Source of the DNA: Ga0077555 sp963761475
Lineage (GTDB): Bacteria > Pseudomonadota > Alphaproteobacteria > Rhizobiales > Hyphomicrobiaceae
Assembly: GCA_963761475.1 (NCBI GenBank)
Contig: CAVXGT010000006.1
Span: forward strand, 310,001 to 374,000
Length of the DNA stretch: 64,000 nt
Reading direction: 5' to 3'
Under the pieces are notes generated by a model. It worked only from the letters and a program-made list of their open reading frames with translations, did not search any database and was not told where the DNA came from. Positions 42,823 to 51,922 of this stretch are shown here, piece after piece (positions within the stretch are counted from its first letter, which is position 1; every line of letters starts with the position of its first letter). Made by a program: the position numbers and the translations under genes.

Positions 42823-44475
42823 ATGAAATTCGCCCGTTTCGCTCTGTCCGAAGCCGAGGGCACAATTCTCGCCCACTCGGTCCGCACGCCGAAGGGCATG
42901 CTGAAGAAGGGCCGGGCGCTGTCTCAAGCCGACATCGCGCGACTGGCCGAGGCCGGACTTGCCGATGTCATCGCCGCCCGCCTCGAGCCAGGCGACGTCG
43001 CCGAGGATGCAGCCGCCGCGCGCGTTGGCGCAGCCGCAGCAGGCCCCGGCACCAGCGTGTCCGCACCCTTCACCGGGCGTGCCAACCTGTTCGCCTCGAG
43101 CGCTGGCCTGGCCGTCATCGATACCGATCTGGTCGCCCGCATCAACGCCTTGGACGAAGGCTTGACCGTCGCCACCGTCGCGCCATTCGAGCGCGTCGGC
43201 AAAGGCCAGATGATCGCAACCGTGAAGATCATCACGTTTGCCGTGCCCGAACCGGTCGTTGCTGCCGCCGAGGCGATGCTGAAGGAGGCGGACGGCCTCG
43301 CGAGCGTTCATGCCTTCAGGGCGTCGGCCGCCGGCCTCATCCTCACCGAGACGCCCGGGACCAAGCCGAGCGTCATCGAAAAGCGTCGGGCGGCCATCGC
43401 CGATCGCTTGACGGCGCTCGGCAGCCACGTTGCCTTCGCCGAGACCGTCGCCCATGACGAGGCAGCCGTCGGTGCAGCCATCCGGCGCATGCTCGCGGCT
43501 GGCGCCTCGCCCATCATCCTGTTTGCAGCCTCGGCAATTGTCGATCGGGGCGATGTCATTCCAGCAGCACTGGTCGCGTCAGGCGGCGCCATCATCCGTC
43601 TCGGCATGCCCGTCGATCCCGGCAACATGATGCTGCTCGGCCGCCATGGCGATACCGATGTGATTGGCGCGCCGAGTTGCGCCGCTTCGCCCAAGCTCAA
43701 TGGCTTCGACTGGGTGCTCGAGCGCTTGCTCGCGGGCCTCGAAGTTGTCTCCCGCGATGTCGGCGCCATGGGGGTCGGGGGATTGCTCAAGGAGATCGCG
43801 ACCAGGCCGCAGCCGCGCGAAGGGAGCGACGTGATGGAGGATGCCGGCGAAGCCTCAACTGGTGGTGCAGCGCGCCGTGCGCCTCGCATCGCGGTCCTGG
43901 TGCTTGCCGCCGGCCGCTCGACGCGCTTCGGCCCATCGAACAAGTTGCTGGCCGACCTCGACGGCGAGCCGGTGGTGCGCCACTCGGTGCGCGCGGCACT
44001 CGCCAGCATCGCCCGGCCGGTGATGGTGGTGACGGGGCACATGGGAGACGAGGTTCGTGCTGCCCTGAAGGGCTTCGACGTAACCTTCGTCGAGAGCCCC
44101 GACTACCGCGACGGTATTGCAGCCTCATTGAAGTCCGGGCTTGCAGCGCTGCCCAAGGGGATAGACGGCGTGCTTGTGGCGCTGGGCGACATGCCCGGCA
44201 TCACCGGCGGCGACTTCGATCGTTTGATCGCGGGCTTCGCACCCAAGGAAGGCCGCTCCATCGTTGTCCCCGTGCATGGCGGCAAGCGCGGCAACCCCGT
44301 GCTGTTTGCGGCCCACCTGATTGGCGAGATGGCCGATGTCGCCGGCGATACTGGCGCCAAGCAGGTCATCGGCCGCCATGCCGACGAGGTTGCGGAGGTG
44401 GATCTGGGCTCGCCCCGCATCTTCGTCGATGTCGACACCCCCGAAGCCTTGGAGCAGGTGCGCCGGGGGCAGTGA
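42823..44475 (+). CDS. molybdopterin-binding domain/MobA-like nucleotidyltransferase fusion
   Basis: A 550-residue two-domain protein. The first 340 residues resemble the MoaB/MoeA-type molybdopterin-binding domain (LILTETPGTKPSVIEKRR, ILFAASAIVDRGDVIPAAL, GNMMLLGRHGDTDVIGAP). The C-terminal 190 residues are a MobA/MocA-like nucleotidyltransferase with the loop VLVLAAGRSTRFGPSNKLLA, VALGDMPGITGGD and KRGNPVLF. It should activate and transfer CTP or GTP to the molybdenum cofactor for xanthine-oxidase-type enzymes, which are not in this window. ATG 42823 fits the family; 42814 and 42787 are alternatives. Confidence 0.88.
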   Translation: MKFARFALSEAEGTILAHSVRTPKGMLKKGRALSQADIARLAEAGLADVIAARLEPGDVAEDAAAARVGAAAAGPGTSVSAPFTGRANLFASSAGLAVIDTDLVARINALDEGLTVATVAPFERVGKGQMIATVKIITFAVPEPVVAAAEAMLKEADGLASVHAFRASAAGLILTETPGTKPSVIEKRRAAIADRLTALGSHVAFAETVAHDEAAVGAAIRRMLAAGASPIILFAASAIVDRGDVIPAALVASGGAIIRLGMPVDPGNMMLLGRHGDTDVIGAPSCAASPKLNGFDWVLERLLAGLEVVSRDVGAMGVGGLLKEIATRPQPREGSDVMEDAGEASTGGAARRAPRIAVLVLAAGRSTRFGPSNKLLADLDGEPVVRHSVRAALASIARPVMVVTGHMGDEVRAALKGFDVTFVESPDYRDGIAASLKSGLAALPKGIDGVLVALGDMPGITGGDFDRLIAGFAPKEGRSIVVPVHGGKRGNPVLFAAHLIGEMADVAGDTGAKQVIGRHADEVAEVDLGSPRIFVDVDTPEALEQVRRGQ

Positions 44476-44550
44476 TGCCGCAGGCGCACTTGTTACGTGG
44501 GGGCTAACGCGCACCCCGCCTCGCGCAGCGCTACCTCGGCGCCGAGCCCA

Positions 44551-46266
44551 TCAACTCCGCTGTTCCTCGAGGATCGCGTCGGCGATTTTCTCGGCCGTCA
44601 TCAGCGTCGGGAAGTTGGTATTGGCGCACGGCACGATCGGAAAGATCGAGGCATCGCAAACACGCAAGCCTGTGATGCCGCCGCGCACACGGCCGCGATT
44701 GTCCGTGACAGCCATCGGGTCGCCGTCCGCCCCCATCCGGCACGAGCACGAGGCGTGCCAGACACCGATGGTCGCCTTCCGGACGAACGCTTCAAGCGCC
44801 TCGTCGTCGGCCATCACCTGATCGAATGTGAAACCTTCGGTGATGACGTTGTTGATGAGGTAGGTGCGCAACGCCTGCGGTCCATCCATCAGGCGCCCCG
44901 CGACCTGGGTCAGGATCTTGTTCTTGGTGTTGACGATGCCCAGTGCCCGCACGCGGTCGGAATAGGTGGCAGGGAAGGGGTCTGTCGCCACCGCCTTCAT
45001 CGGTGTCGTCTCGTACATTCGGCCCATCATGCGGAAACCCGTCATCAGTCGGTCCAGGTCGCGCCGGTCCGACAGCAGGTTGAACTCGACGAGTGGCTCC
45101 TCGCGCCAGTCCTTGGAAACGAGCTTGACCTCGCCCTTCTCCGAGCAGGTGCGGTTGACGAAGATGAGGAACGAGGCAATGCGCTCGCCCACCGCGTGCC
45201 AGGCGGATTTGGTGACGGCAACGGAAAACATGTCGCCGGGCGGAATGCCGTCGAGATTCGACGAATAGCGCAAGCCCACCAGCAGGTGCCGCCGCGTGAA
45301 GTCGTTCATGCGCGCGTGCGGCTTGACGTAGGCGGAAACCGAGATCGACGGGTGATCCATCAGTTGCTGGCCGACGCCGGCGAGCTGCGCGCGCACCTCG
45401 ATACCGAGATCCTTCAGGTGTCCGACCGGGCCGATGCCCGCGCGCATGAGGTGGGCTGGAGAGTGAATGGCGCCTGAGGACAGGATGACTTCTTTTGCGC
45501 GGAACTCCTGCGGCCGGCCCTTGACGCGCGCCTTGACGCCGACGCAGGCATTGCCCTCGAAGATCAGCTCGGAAACCTGGGTCTCCGTGGAGATTTCTAG
45601 GTTTGAGCGCATGCGCGTGCCGGGATCGAGGTAGCCGATCGCTGCCGATACGCGCCGCTCGAAGGCGTTGGAGATCGTAAGCGGGAAGTAGCCGTCACGG
45701 AACTCGCCGTTCTGGTCGGGCAGATACTCGAAGCCGGCCTGCTTGAAGGCCTCGCCAGAAGCCTTCGCGTGCTCGGTCCACAAGTCCGGAAAGATGCGAC
45801 GGACGGGAATGCGGCCCTCCTTGCCGTGGTAGGGCCCCTCGAAATCCATGTCGCGCTCGACCTTCTTGAAGTAGGGGAGCACGCCGTCCCAGTTCCAGCC
45901 CTTGGCCCCGCGCTCCTCCCAGATCGCGAAGTCGGTGGGCGCGCCGCGGTTGGCAAGCTGCCCGTTGATCGACGAGCCACCGCCGAGGACGCGGGCCTGC
46001 TCGTATTTCCTGAGCGGCGGCTTGTCCTCTTCCGGGTTGTTGTGGCTGACGACCTCGGTCCGCACCTTCAGGCTCGTCCAGTGAAAGCGGGGATCGAAGT
46101 AGGCCGTGCCGGGATAGCTGTCGAGAATCTCCTTTGGCACCTTGCCATGCGGCGTATCAGGGCCGGCCTCCACCAAAAGCACCTTGTTGGAGCTCTTTGC
46201 AGACAGGCGATTGGCGAGCACCGAGCCCGCCGATCCCCCACCGACGATGATGAAGTCGTATGTCAT
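44551..46266 (-). CDS. GMC-family FAD-dependent oxidoreductase
   Basis: A 571-residue flavoprotein of the glucose-methanol-choline family. The FAD loop is FIIVGGGSAGSVLANRLS at the N terminus, GMC signature 1 around ARVLGGGSSINGQLANRG, and the C-terminal active site WHASCSCRMG (His) with CANTNFPTLM (Asn). It oxidises an alcohol, such as choline-like substrates. It lies downstream of a strong terminator, so it has its own promoter, and it is followed by no close gene on its strand. Confidence 0.93.
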   Translation of the reverse strand: MTYDFIIVGGGSAGSVLANRLSAKSSNKVLLVEAGPDTPHGKVPKEILDSYPGTAYFDPRFHWTSLKVRTEVVSHNNPEEDKPPLRKYEQARVLGGGSSINGQLANRGAPTDFAIWEERGAKGWNWDGVLPYFKKVERDMDFEGPYHGKEGRIPVRRIFPDLWTEHAKASGEAFKQAGFEYLPDQNGEFRDGYFPLTISNAFERRVSAAIGYLDPGTRMRSNLEISTETQVSELIFEGNACVGVKARVKGRPQEFRAKEVILSSGAIHSPAHLMRAGIGPVGHLKDLGIEVRAQLAGVGQQLMDHPSISVSAYVKPHARMNDFTRRHLLVGLRYSSNLDGIPPGDMFSVAVTKSAWHAVGERIASFLIFVNRTCSEKGEVKLVSKDWREEPLVEFNLLSDRRDLDRLMTGFRMMGRMYETTPMKAVATDPFPATYSDRVRALGIVNTKNKILTQVAGRLMDGPQALRTYLINNVITEGFTFDQVMADDEALEAFVRKATIGVWHASCSCRMGADGDPMAVTDNRGRVRGGITGLRVCDASIFPIVPCANTNFPTLMTAEKIADAILEEQRS

Positions 46267-46287
46267 TGCGTTCCAGGTCCCTCGGAC

Positions 46288-46317
46288 AAAAAAAGGCCCG
46301 GCACATCGCGCCGGGCC
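46288..46317 (-). terminator. Rho-independent terminator after the monooxygenase gene
   Basis: A perfect 8-bp GC stem (GGCCCGGC at 46295-46302 with GCCGGGCC at 46310-46317), a 7-nt loop and seven T on the minus strand. It lies 22 bases past the stop of the luciferase-like gene and separates it from the GMC gene. Confidence 0.92.
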
Positions 46318-46338
46318 CTGTCGTTGCGCACGCTGCGC

Positions 46339-47580
46339 CTATTCTGCAGCAACCGGCTTCGGCTTCAAGTCCTTCGAGTACTTGATGGACACCGGCGCGT
46401 CGGCCTCGAACGGGCTCTTGAGGTCCAGCTCTTTGGCCCACTCGCGGACCTGAGGGAACACCTCAGTGCCGAGTAGCTCGATGCACCGCAGGCTGTCCTT
46501 TTGCGAGACTTTCCCATCCTGCGCCCACACCGCCATGATACCCGGCCGGGTTTGCTCGAGCAGATGCTTGATGCGCGGCAGCACCTGGCTTGGCGTGCCG
46601 GCCATGATCATTCCGGATTCGAGCTGCTGCTCGAAGGTCATGGCGCCGCGCGGGTTCTTCGAACGGCCAACGGCGAACTCGACGAAGGCACGTCGCCCGG
46701 TTGGCGAAAAGTAGCCGGCGGGATTGGCCCACACGGGATGGGCAAGGCCCGTGAACTCGCCCTGCATCCAAGTGAATTCGCGCGCATTCTTGACCGCGGT
46801 CGCCTCATCGTCGGCAACGTGTATGCGTGCGAGATAGCCCCGGTTCTCAGGCCCCGACGTATAGCCCACCTCTTCCGCAGTCTTGTCGTAGAGATCCCAG
46901 ATCTTCTTGGTGTCCTCGATCGACGTGTTGAGCGCGATATAGGGGTAGCGCTGCTGTGCCGACCAGATCACGGTTTCCTTGGAGATGACGCCGGGAATCC
47001 AGACGCGGGGGTAGGGCTTCTGCAACGGCACCGCCCAGGGATTGACGACGCGGTGCTGGTAGTGTGTGCCCTCCCAGCGGAACGGACCGGGGTCGGTCCA
47101 GGCCTTGACCACGAGGTCATGCGCCTCGACGAAGCGCTCGCGGTTGTAGGCGGGGTTGACACCGGCCGAGAGCTGCTCCTGTCCCCCGCCGCGCACGAAG
47201 CCCGAAACCAACCGACCCTTCGAGATCATGTCGATCATGGCGAGCTCTTCGGCGAGCCGGATCGGGTTCTCGGCCAAGGGCAGCGGGTTGCCGAGGATGA
47301 CGATCTTCACCTTCTTGGTGACGGCCGCCAGGATTGCCGCGAACATGTTGGTCTTGGCTTGCATGCAGAACGGCGCGTTGTGGTGCTCGTTGAGCATGAT
47401 GCCGTCGATGCCGACTTCCTCGACCTTGAGGTACTGCTCGAGAAACTCGTTATAGAGGCGGCTGCCTTCCTTCGGATCGAAGTGCTTGTTGGAGAACGTC
47501 AGCGCCGTCGCGCCATACTCGAGTCCTGCCTTCTCGTCGTAGGCCGACATCGGCTGTTCGGTAAAATACATGAGGTGCAT
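46339..47580 (-). CDS. luciferase-like (LLM class) flavin-dependent monooxygenase
   Basis: A 413-residue TIM-barrel flavoprotein of the bacterial luciferase family. Diagnostic segments are GIDGIMLNEHHN, ILGNPLPLAENPIRLAEE, LVSGFVRGGGQEQ, and RVWIPGVISKETV. It takes FMNH2 from a separate reductase and uses O2 to oxidise an organic substrate. It is 30 bases downstream of a serine-less alpha/beta hydrolase gene, so the two are one operon ending at the terminator above; no reductase is in this operon. Confidence 0.92.
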   Translation of the reverse strand: MHLMYFTEQPMSAYDEKAGLEYGATALTFSNKHFDPKEGSRLYNEFLEQYLKVEEVGIDGIMLNEHHNAPFCMQAKTNMFAAILAAVTKKVKIVILGNPLPLAENPIRLAEELAMIDMISKGRLVSGFVRGGGQEQLSAGVNPAYNRERFVEAHDLVVKAWTDPGPFRWEGTHYQHRVVNPWAVPLQKPYPRVWIPGVISKETVIWSAQQRYPYIALNTSIEDTKKIWDLYDKTAEEVGYTSGPENRGYLARIHVADDEATAVKNAREFTWMQGEFTGLAHPVWANPAGYFSPTGRRAFVEFAVGRSKNPRGAMTFEQQLESGMIMAGTPSQVLPRIKHLLEQTRPGIMAVWAQDGKVSQKDSLRCIELLGTEVFPQVREWAKELDLKSPFEADAPVSIKYSKDLKPKPVAAE

Positions 47581-47610
47581 CGGATGAACTCCCTCGTTTG
47601 AAATCGATCT

Positions 47611-48390
47611 CTATTGGAGGAAACCGTTGACGAGCTTGGCAAGTTCGGCCGGCTTTTCCATGTCGACGGCGTGTCCCGCGCCCTTCACGGTCTCGGTCTT
47701 GGCTCCGGGGAGAGCGGCCGCCCATTGCGCCGCCGTCGATGGCGCGATCACCTTGTCATGCTCGCCCCACACCACCAGCGCCGGCGCTTTGGCGACGCCC
47801 AGCAGGTGTGGCAGCGTTTGACTATACATGTAGGGCTTCCAGGCGATGCGGAAACACATCTCGCGCGCGATGTCCCAGGCCTCGAGCTGGTCGATGGTGA
47901 CATCGCCGTAGTGGGCCTTGAACTGCGCTTGGTCATGGAAGAAGGACTGTGGGTAGTCGAGGTATGAAATGATGGCCTGGTCGAGGATGTAGCCTTCGTT
48001 TGGCTTGATGCCGAAAGGCCCGACGAGAACCAGGCCGGCATGCGCCTTGGGCGCCATGGTCGCCATCTCGGCGGCCACCCAGCCACCGAACCCGAGGCCG
48101 ACGAGCGAGGGCTTGTCGAGGCCAAGCGTGTCGATCAGGCCCTGCATGTGCACGGCGACATCGCGGACCGACCGCATCCACTCCTGGCGTGGCGAGCGAC
48201 CCCAGCCCGCATAATCCGGCACGATCACGTCATGGCGCGCAGCAAGTGCATCGTAGAACGCGGTCCGCTCGACAGTCCCGATATCGTGCGGCAGCACCAG
48301 CACCGGCCGGCCCTTGCCACCACGTCTCAGGAAATGCTTGGCGCCCGACACCGTGACGGTGTGCTCGGCCCATTTCACACCCTCTGCCAT
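47611..48390 (-). CDS. alpha/beta-hydrolase-fold protein without nucleophile serine
   Basis: A 259-residue protein of the alpha/beta fold. The oxyanion loop VLVLPHDIGTVE, the acid VWGEHDKVI (Asp) and the His of GAGHAVDME are present, but the nucleophile elbow reads LVGLGFGGW: residue 100 is Gly where Ser, Cys or Asp is expected. It is therefore unlikely to work by the usual acyl-enzyme path; it may bind substrate or do chemistry without a nucleophile, as in cofactor-free oxygenases. ATG 48390 follows GGGAG. It is first in an operon with the luciferase-like monooxygenase. Confidence 0.88.
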   Translation of the reverse strand: MAEGVKWAEHTVTVSGAKHFLRRGGKGRPVLVLPHDIGTVERTAFYDALAARHDVIVPDYAGWGRSPRQEWMRSVRDVAVHMQGLIDTLGLDKPSLVGLGFGGWVAAEMATMAPKAHAGLVLVGPFGIKPNEGYILDQAIISYLDYPQSFFHDQAQFKAHYGDVTIDQLEAWDIAREMCFRIAWKPYMYSQTLPHLLGVAKAPALVVWGEHDKVIAPSTAAQWAAALPGAKTETVKGAGHAVDMEKPAELAKLVNGFLQ

Positions 48391-48557
48391 ATCGCTCGCT
48401 CCCGTCTGGCTTGGAATATTCAAGTACGGTTGCAGTCCGTCGAAGCAGAGTCAATGTGTCCGTACATTGCCCGCTGGGCCATTGAAGCCCGCGCATTCTT
48501 ATGTGAGCCGGGTGGGCGCTAATGGGCCCCGAGCCTCTTCAACGGGCGAAGCGGCCG

Positions 48558-48989
48558 TCAAACGTCGATCACCGGCCGGCCGGCGCCACGCTTTTCGAGT
48601 TCCTTCCGTAGGATGGCCATGTTGCGCATGTTGGCGCGGAACACCACGTCGAAGGCATCCCCCACCACCGGAACGAAGCCTATAACTGTGTCGACCAGCG
48701 TATTGGTGATCATGCGACCGATCGTGAAATGCGAAACGCCGAGTTTGCGCGCTTCCCAGATGATGTAGCTGGAGATCGCCTGCGAAACGAGATCACCCAC
48801 CACGGGAATAAAGCCGAGCAGGGCATCTACGCCGATACGCACGTCGGTCCCGGGTATAGCGATGGCATTATCCATCACCTTGGCAAGTGCCGACAGGCGC
48901 ACCAACGCGGCCTCCTCGGCCGCATAGTCGAAGGTCTGTGCTTGCGTGCCCGCCTCCTCCCATCGAGTCGATCTGAAGGTTGTTCTCAA
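48558..48989 (-). CDS. DUF4112 membrane protein
   Basis: A 143-residue protein. The pair of short hydrophobic segments DALLGFIPVVGDLVSQAIS and DTVIGFVPVVGDAFDVVF, each with IPVVGD/VPVVGD, defines DUF4112. The function is unknown; it is probably inner-membrane associated. It begins at a TTG (48989) that follows TAGGAG by 7 bases. It is a stand-alone gene, divergent from the hydroxyacid dehydrogenase. Confidence 0.85.
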   Translation of the reverse strand: MRTTFRSTRWEEAGTQAQTFDYAAEEAALVRLSALAKVMDNAIAIPGTDVRIGVDALLGFIPVVGDLVSQAISSYIIWEARKLGVSHFTIGRMITNTLVDTVIGFVPVVGDAFDVVFRANMRNMAILRKELEKRGAGRPVIDV

Positions 48990-49146
48990 TCCCTACTCCT
49001 ACACACCATCTGCCAGTCCAGATAGGAACGCCCGCCCCAATTGCAATGATTGGCGATCGGGTCCGGCTAAACGGAGGTTTGCCCAAGCCGCGGGATCGTG
49101 GTGGAGTTGGTCTAAGCAACCTCTCAATTCAGCCAAGGAGCAGGCC

Positions 49147-50097
49147 ATGGCCCGTATCGCCATCACGGACGACTTCCAGAACGTGGCCCTGTCCTATGCG
49201 GACTGGTCGCGAATCCAGGCCAATCACGAGGTCGTCGTCTTCAACGCGCCCTTTGCGAGCGAGGACGAGGCGGCAGAAAAACTCAAGGCCTTCGACGTCA
49301 TCGGCATCATGCGGGAGCGGACCGCCTTCCGCAAAACGCTTCTCGAACGCCTCCCCAACCTCAAGCTGCTGGTGACGACTGGGATGCGCAACGCCTCCGT
49401 CGACACCAAATGCGCAGCCGAGCGGGGCATCCAGGTGTGTGGCACCGAGGGCGGCAACCATGCCACCGCCGAGCTCGCGATGGCACTGATCCTAGGCCTT
49501 GCGCGCAATTTCCAGACCGAGTTGCGCAACATGCAGGACGGACGCTGGCAAACCACCGTCGGCCAGGACCTGAAGGGCAAGACGCTGGGCCTGCTGGGCC
49601 TTGGTCGGCTTGGTAGCGCCACAGCCGGTTACGCCAAGGCGTTCGGTATGAACCTGATTGCCTGGAGTCAGAACCTCACGACCGAGAAGGCCGCAGAGAA
49701 GGGTGTCGAGCGCGTTGACAAGGACGAGCTGTTCAAGCGAGCCGACTTCATCTCGATCCACCTGGTGCTGTCAGATCGCAGCCGCGGCCTGGTCGGCGCG
49801 CGAGAATTGGGGCTCATGAAGCCGACGGCCTCGATCGTCAACACCTCTCGCGGGCCGATCATCGACGCCGACGCCCTCGTCTCAGCGCTGAAGGCCGGCC
49901 GCATCAATGGCGCCGCGCTTGACGTCTACGACGTCGAGCCGCTCCCGGCGGCCCACGCCTTGCGTACCGAGCCGCGCGCGCTGCTCACCCCCCACGTCGG
50001 CTACGTCACGGGTGAAACCTATCAGCTCTTCTATGGCGGCATGGTCGAGGCGATCGAGGGCTGGCTCGCCGGCAAGCCCGTGCGCGTCATCGTGTGA
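49147..50097 (+). CDS. D-2-hydroxyacid dehydrogenase
   Basis: A 316-residue NAD(P)-dependent enzyme of the PGDH/formate dehydrogenase-like group. The Rossmann loop is LGLLGLGRLGSATAG; the catalytic Arg is in VNTSRGPIID, the Glu in DVYDVEPLP and the His in LTPHVGYVTGE. It interconverts 2-keto and D-2-hydroxy acids, possibly 3-phosphoglycerate or glyoxylate; the substrate is not fixed by the sequence. AAGGAG precedes ATG 49147. It converges on the acyl-CoA ligase gene. Confidence 0.92.
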   Translation: MARIAITDDFQNVALSYADWSRIQANHEVVVFNAPFASEDEAAEKLKAFDVIGIMRERTAFRKTLLERLPNLKLLVTTGMRNASVDTKCAAERGIQVCGTEGGNHATAELAMALILGLARNFQTELRNMQDGRWQTTVGQDLKGKTLGLLGLGRLGSATAGYAKAFGMNLIAWSQNLTTEKAAEKGVERVDKDELFKRADFISIHLVLSDRSRGLVGARELGLMKPTASIVNTSRGPIIDADALVSALKAGRINGAALDVYDVEPLPAAHALRTEPRALLTPHVGYVTGETYQLFYGGMVEAIEGWLAGKPVRVIV

Positions 50098-50124
50098 GCC
50101 CACCCGGCGCGGCAGCCGCCTCGC

Positions 50125-51732
50125 TCACACCGAGGCGGCAGCCGCAAGCCGCTCGCGCAACTCCCGCTTCAACACCTTGCCGCCAGCATTGCGCGGCAAC
50201 GGCTCGGTGAGAAAGGCGATCGTCTCCGGCACCTTGTAGTCGGCGAGCTGTCCGGCGCCGAAGAGCCGCAACGCCTCGGCATCGCAAAACCCGTCTCGGG
50301 CATGCACGAACGCATGCACCCGCTCGCCAAGGACGGGGCAGGGCCTTGCAACGACCGCAGCCTCGATGACGGCCGGATGGGCCGCGAGCACATTCTCCAC
50401 CTCGACCGAAAAGATCTTGTAGCCGCCACGGTTGACGAGATCCTTCGACCGGTCGAGCAGCGTCAGGAAACCATCCGCATCGAGCCGGCCGATGTCGCCT
50501 GAGCGCCAGAAGCCGGCAACGAAGGCGTCCTCGGTCGCTTCAGGGTTCTGCCAATAGCCGGCAACCGTGTTCGGCGCCCGGAGCCAGATCTCGCCGCTGT
50601 CGCCGGCACCGACTTCGAGTCCCCGCTCGTCCATGACCAGGATTTCCGCCGGGGGCACAGCGCGGCCCACGGCGCGCGCGCGCGTTGCCGCCTCGCGCGG
50701 TGGCATCAGCACGACCGGCCCCGTGGTCTCGGTCGAACCGTAGGCGTTGAAAAGTTGCAGCCGGGGAAGCCGTCGGGTAAGTCTCTCGATGGAGACTTCC
50801 GGCATCGGCGCACCGCCATACCCGCCGATCCGCCAATTGGAAAGCTCAGCCGTCTTGAAGGCGGGCGACAGCAGGCACAGATTGTACATCGCCGGCACCA
50901 TGACGGTGTGCGTCATGCGCTCCGCCTCCGCCAAGCCGATGAAGGCGTCGGCCCTGAACTCCGGCATGATGATCAGTGTGCCGGCGGCCCGGACCATCGC
51001 TGCAATGCCGGCGGTAAGGCCGGTGACATGGCTTAGCGGCACGCTCACAACCGAGCGATCGTCCGCCGCAAGGCCCATGCAACCCTCGTAGATCATCGCC
51101 GCATGCACCAATCCCATGTGCGTGATTTGCGCGCCCTTGGGCCGCCCTGTCGTCCCCGATGTGTAGAGGATGACGGCCGTCTCCTCCTCCGCCAATTCGA
51201 CCGCCGCCGCCGTCTCGCAGGTCTCATGCAGTAAGGCGCGCCAGTCATCGCCCTCCAAGCCCTCGTCGATCGCAATCCGGTGCACCAGCGATGGCGTGAG
51301 GGAAGGGGCGGGCAATGCTCCGGCAAGCGCGCCGTGATAAACCAGCGCCTTCGCCGTGCTGTCGCAGAGCACGTAGGCCAATTCGCGCGAGCCCTCGCGA
51401 ACGTTCAGCGGCACGGCGATGGCACCGAGCCGCAGGATGGCGTAGAGCGCAATCACGAACTCGGCCGAGTTGGCGATCAGCAGGGCGACCCGATCGCCAC
51501 GCCCGATGCCTGAGGCGGCGAGGCCCGCGGCAACGCGCCCCGCGCACACGTCGAGCCCTCGATAGTCGAGCCGCTGCGGGCCACAGATCAGCGCTTCACC
51601 TGTCGGGTTGCGCGCCACCGCCTCGGCGAGCATGGCGTTGAAGGTCTTGGGGCGGTCGGCAAAGCAGCGCACGACACGGTTGCCGAAATGGCGTTCGGCG
51701 AGCATGGCGGGCATCGTTCCAAGCCAAGTCAT
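50125..51732 (-). CDS. AMP-forming acyl-CoA synthetase/ligase
   Basis: A 535-residue enzyme of the ANL superfamily. The AMP-binding signature is ILYTSGTTGRPKGAQ, followed by FNAYGSTETTG, SGDIGRLDADGFLTLLDRSK and the C-terminal Lys of PRNAGGKVLKREL. It activates a carboxylic acid to its adenylate and then the CoA ester. The substrate is unknown (a fatty or aromatic acid). ATG 51732 follows GGGAG; the ATG at 51750 overlaps that site. It is a single gene between the hydroxyacid dehydrogenase and the bc1 operon. Confidence 0.93.
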   Translation of the reverse strand: MTWLGTMPAMLAERHFGNRVVRCFADRPKTFNAMLAEAVARNPTGEALICGPQRLDYRGLDVCAGRVAAGLAASGIGRGDRVALLIANSAEFVIALYAILRLGAIAVPLNVREGSRELAYVLCDSTAKALVYHGALAGALPAPSLTPSLVHRIAIDEGLEGDDWRALLHETCETAAAVELAEEETAVILYTSGTTGRPKGAQITHMGLVHAAMIYEGCMGLAADDRSVVSVPLSHVTGLTAGIAAMVRAAGTLIIMPEFRADAFIGLAEAERMTHTVMVPAMYNLCLLSPAFKTAELSNWRIGGYGGAPMPEVSIERLTRRLPRLQLFNAYGSTETTGPVVLMPPREAATRARAVGRAVPPAEILVMDERGLEVGAGDSGEIWLRAPNTVAGYWQNPEATEDAFVAGFWRSGDIGRLDADGFLTLLDRSKDLVNRGGYKIFSVEVENVLAAHPAVIEAAVVARPCPVLGERVHAFVHARDGFCDAEALRLFGAGQLADYKVPETIAFLTEPLPRNAGGKVLKRELRERLAAAASV

Positions 51733-51856
51733 GCGAGCGTCTCCCAACATTCGACCGCGTGAGTGCTAACGCAGCGCGGTCACCTTCCCGCCAGCGTGCC
51801 GAAGCTGCAGCGCGAGCGCAAGCTGTCAGGTACGCGTGCCGCGGTCGTCGACGACG

Positions 51857-51894
51857 CGCAGAAAGCAAGATGGGCGCCCGCGAAGGCGCCCATC
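51857..51894 (-). terminator. terminator of the cytochrome bc1 operon
   Basis: A perfect 10-bp stem (GATGGGCGCC at 51869-51878 with GGCGCCCATC at 51885-51894) and a 6-nt loop, followed on the minus strand by TTGCTTTCTG. It lies 29 bases past the cytochrome c1 stop codon. Confidence 0.75.
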
Positions 51895-51922
51895 CGGTCG
51901 TTACGATGATGAATAGCTGGCG

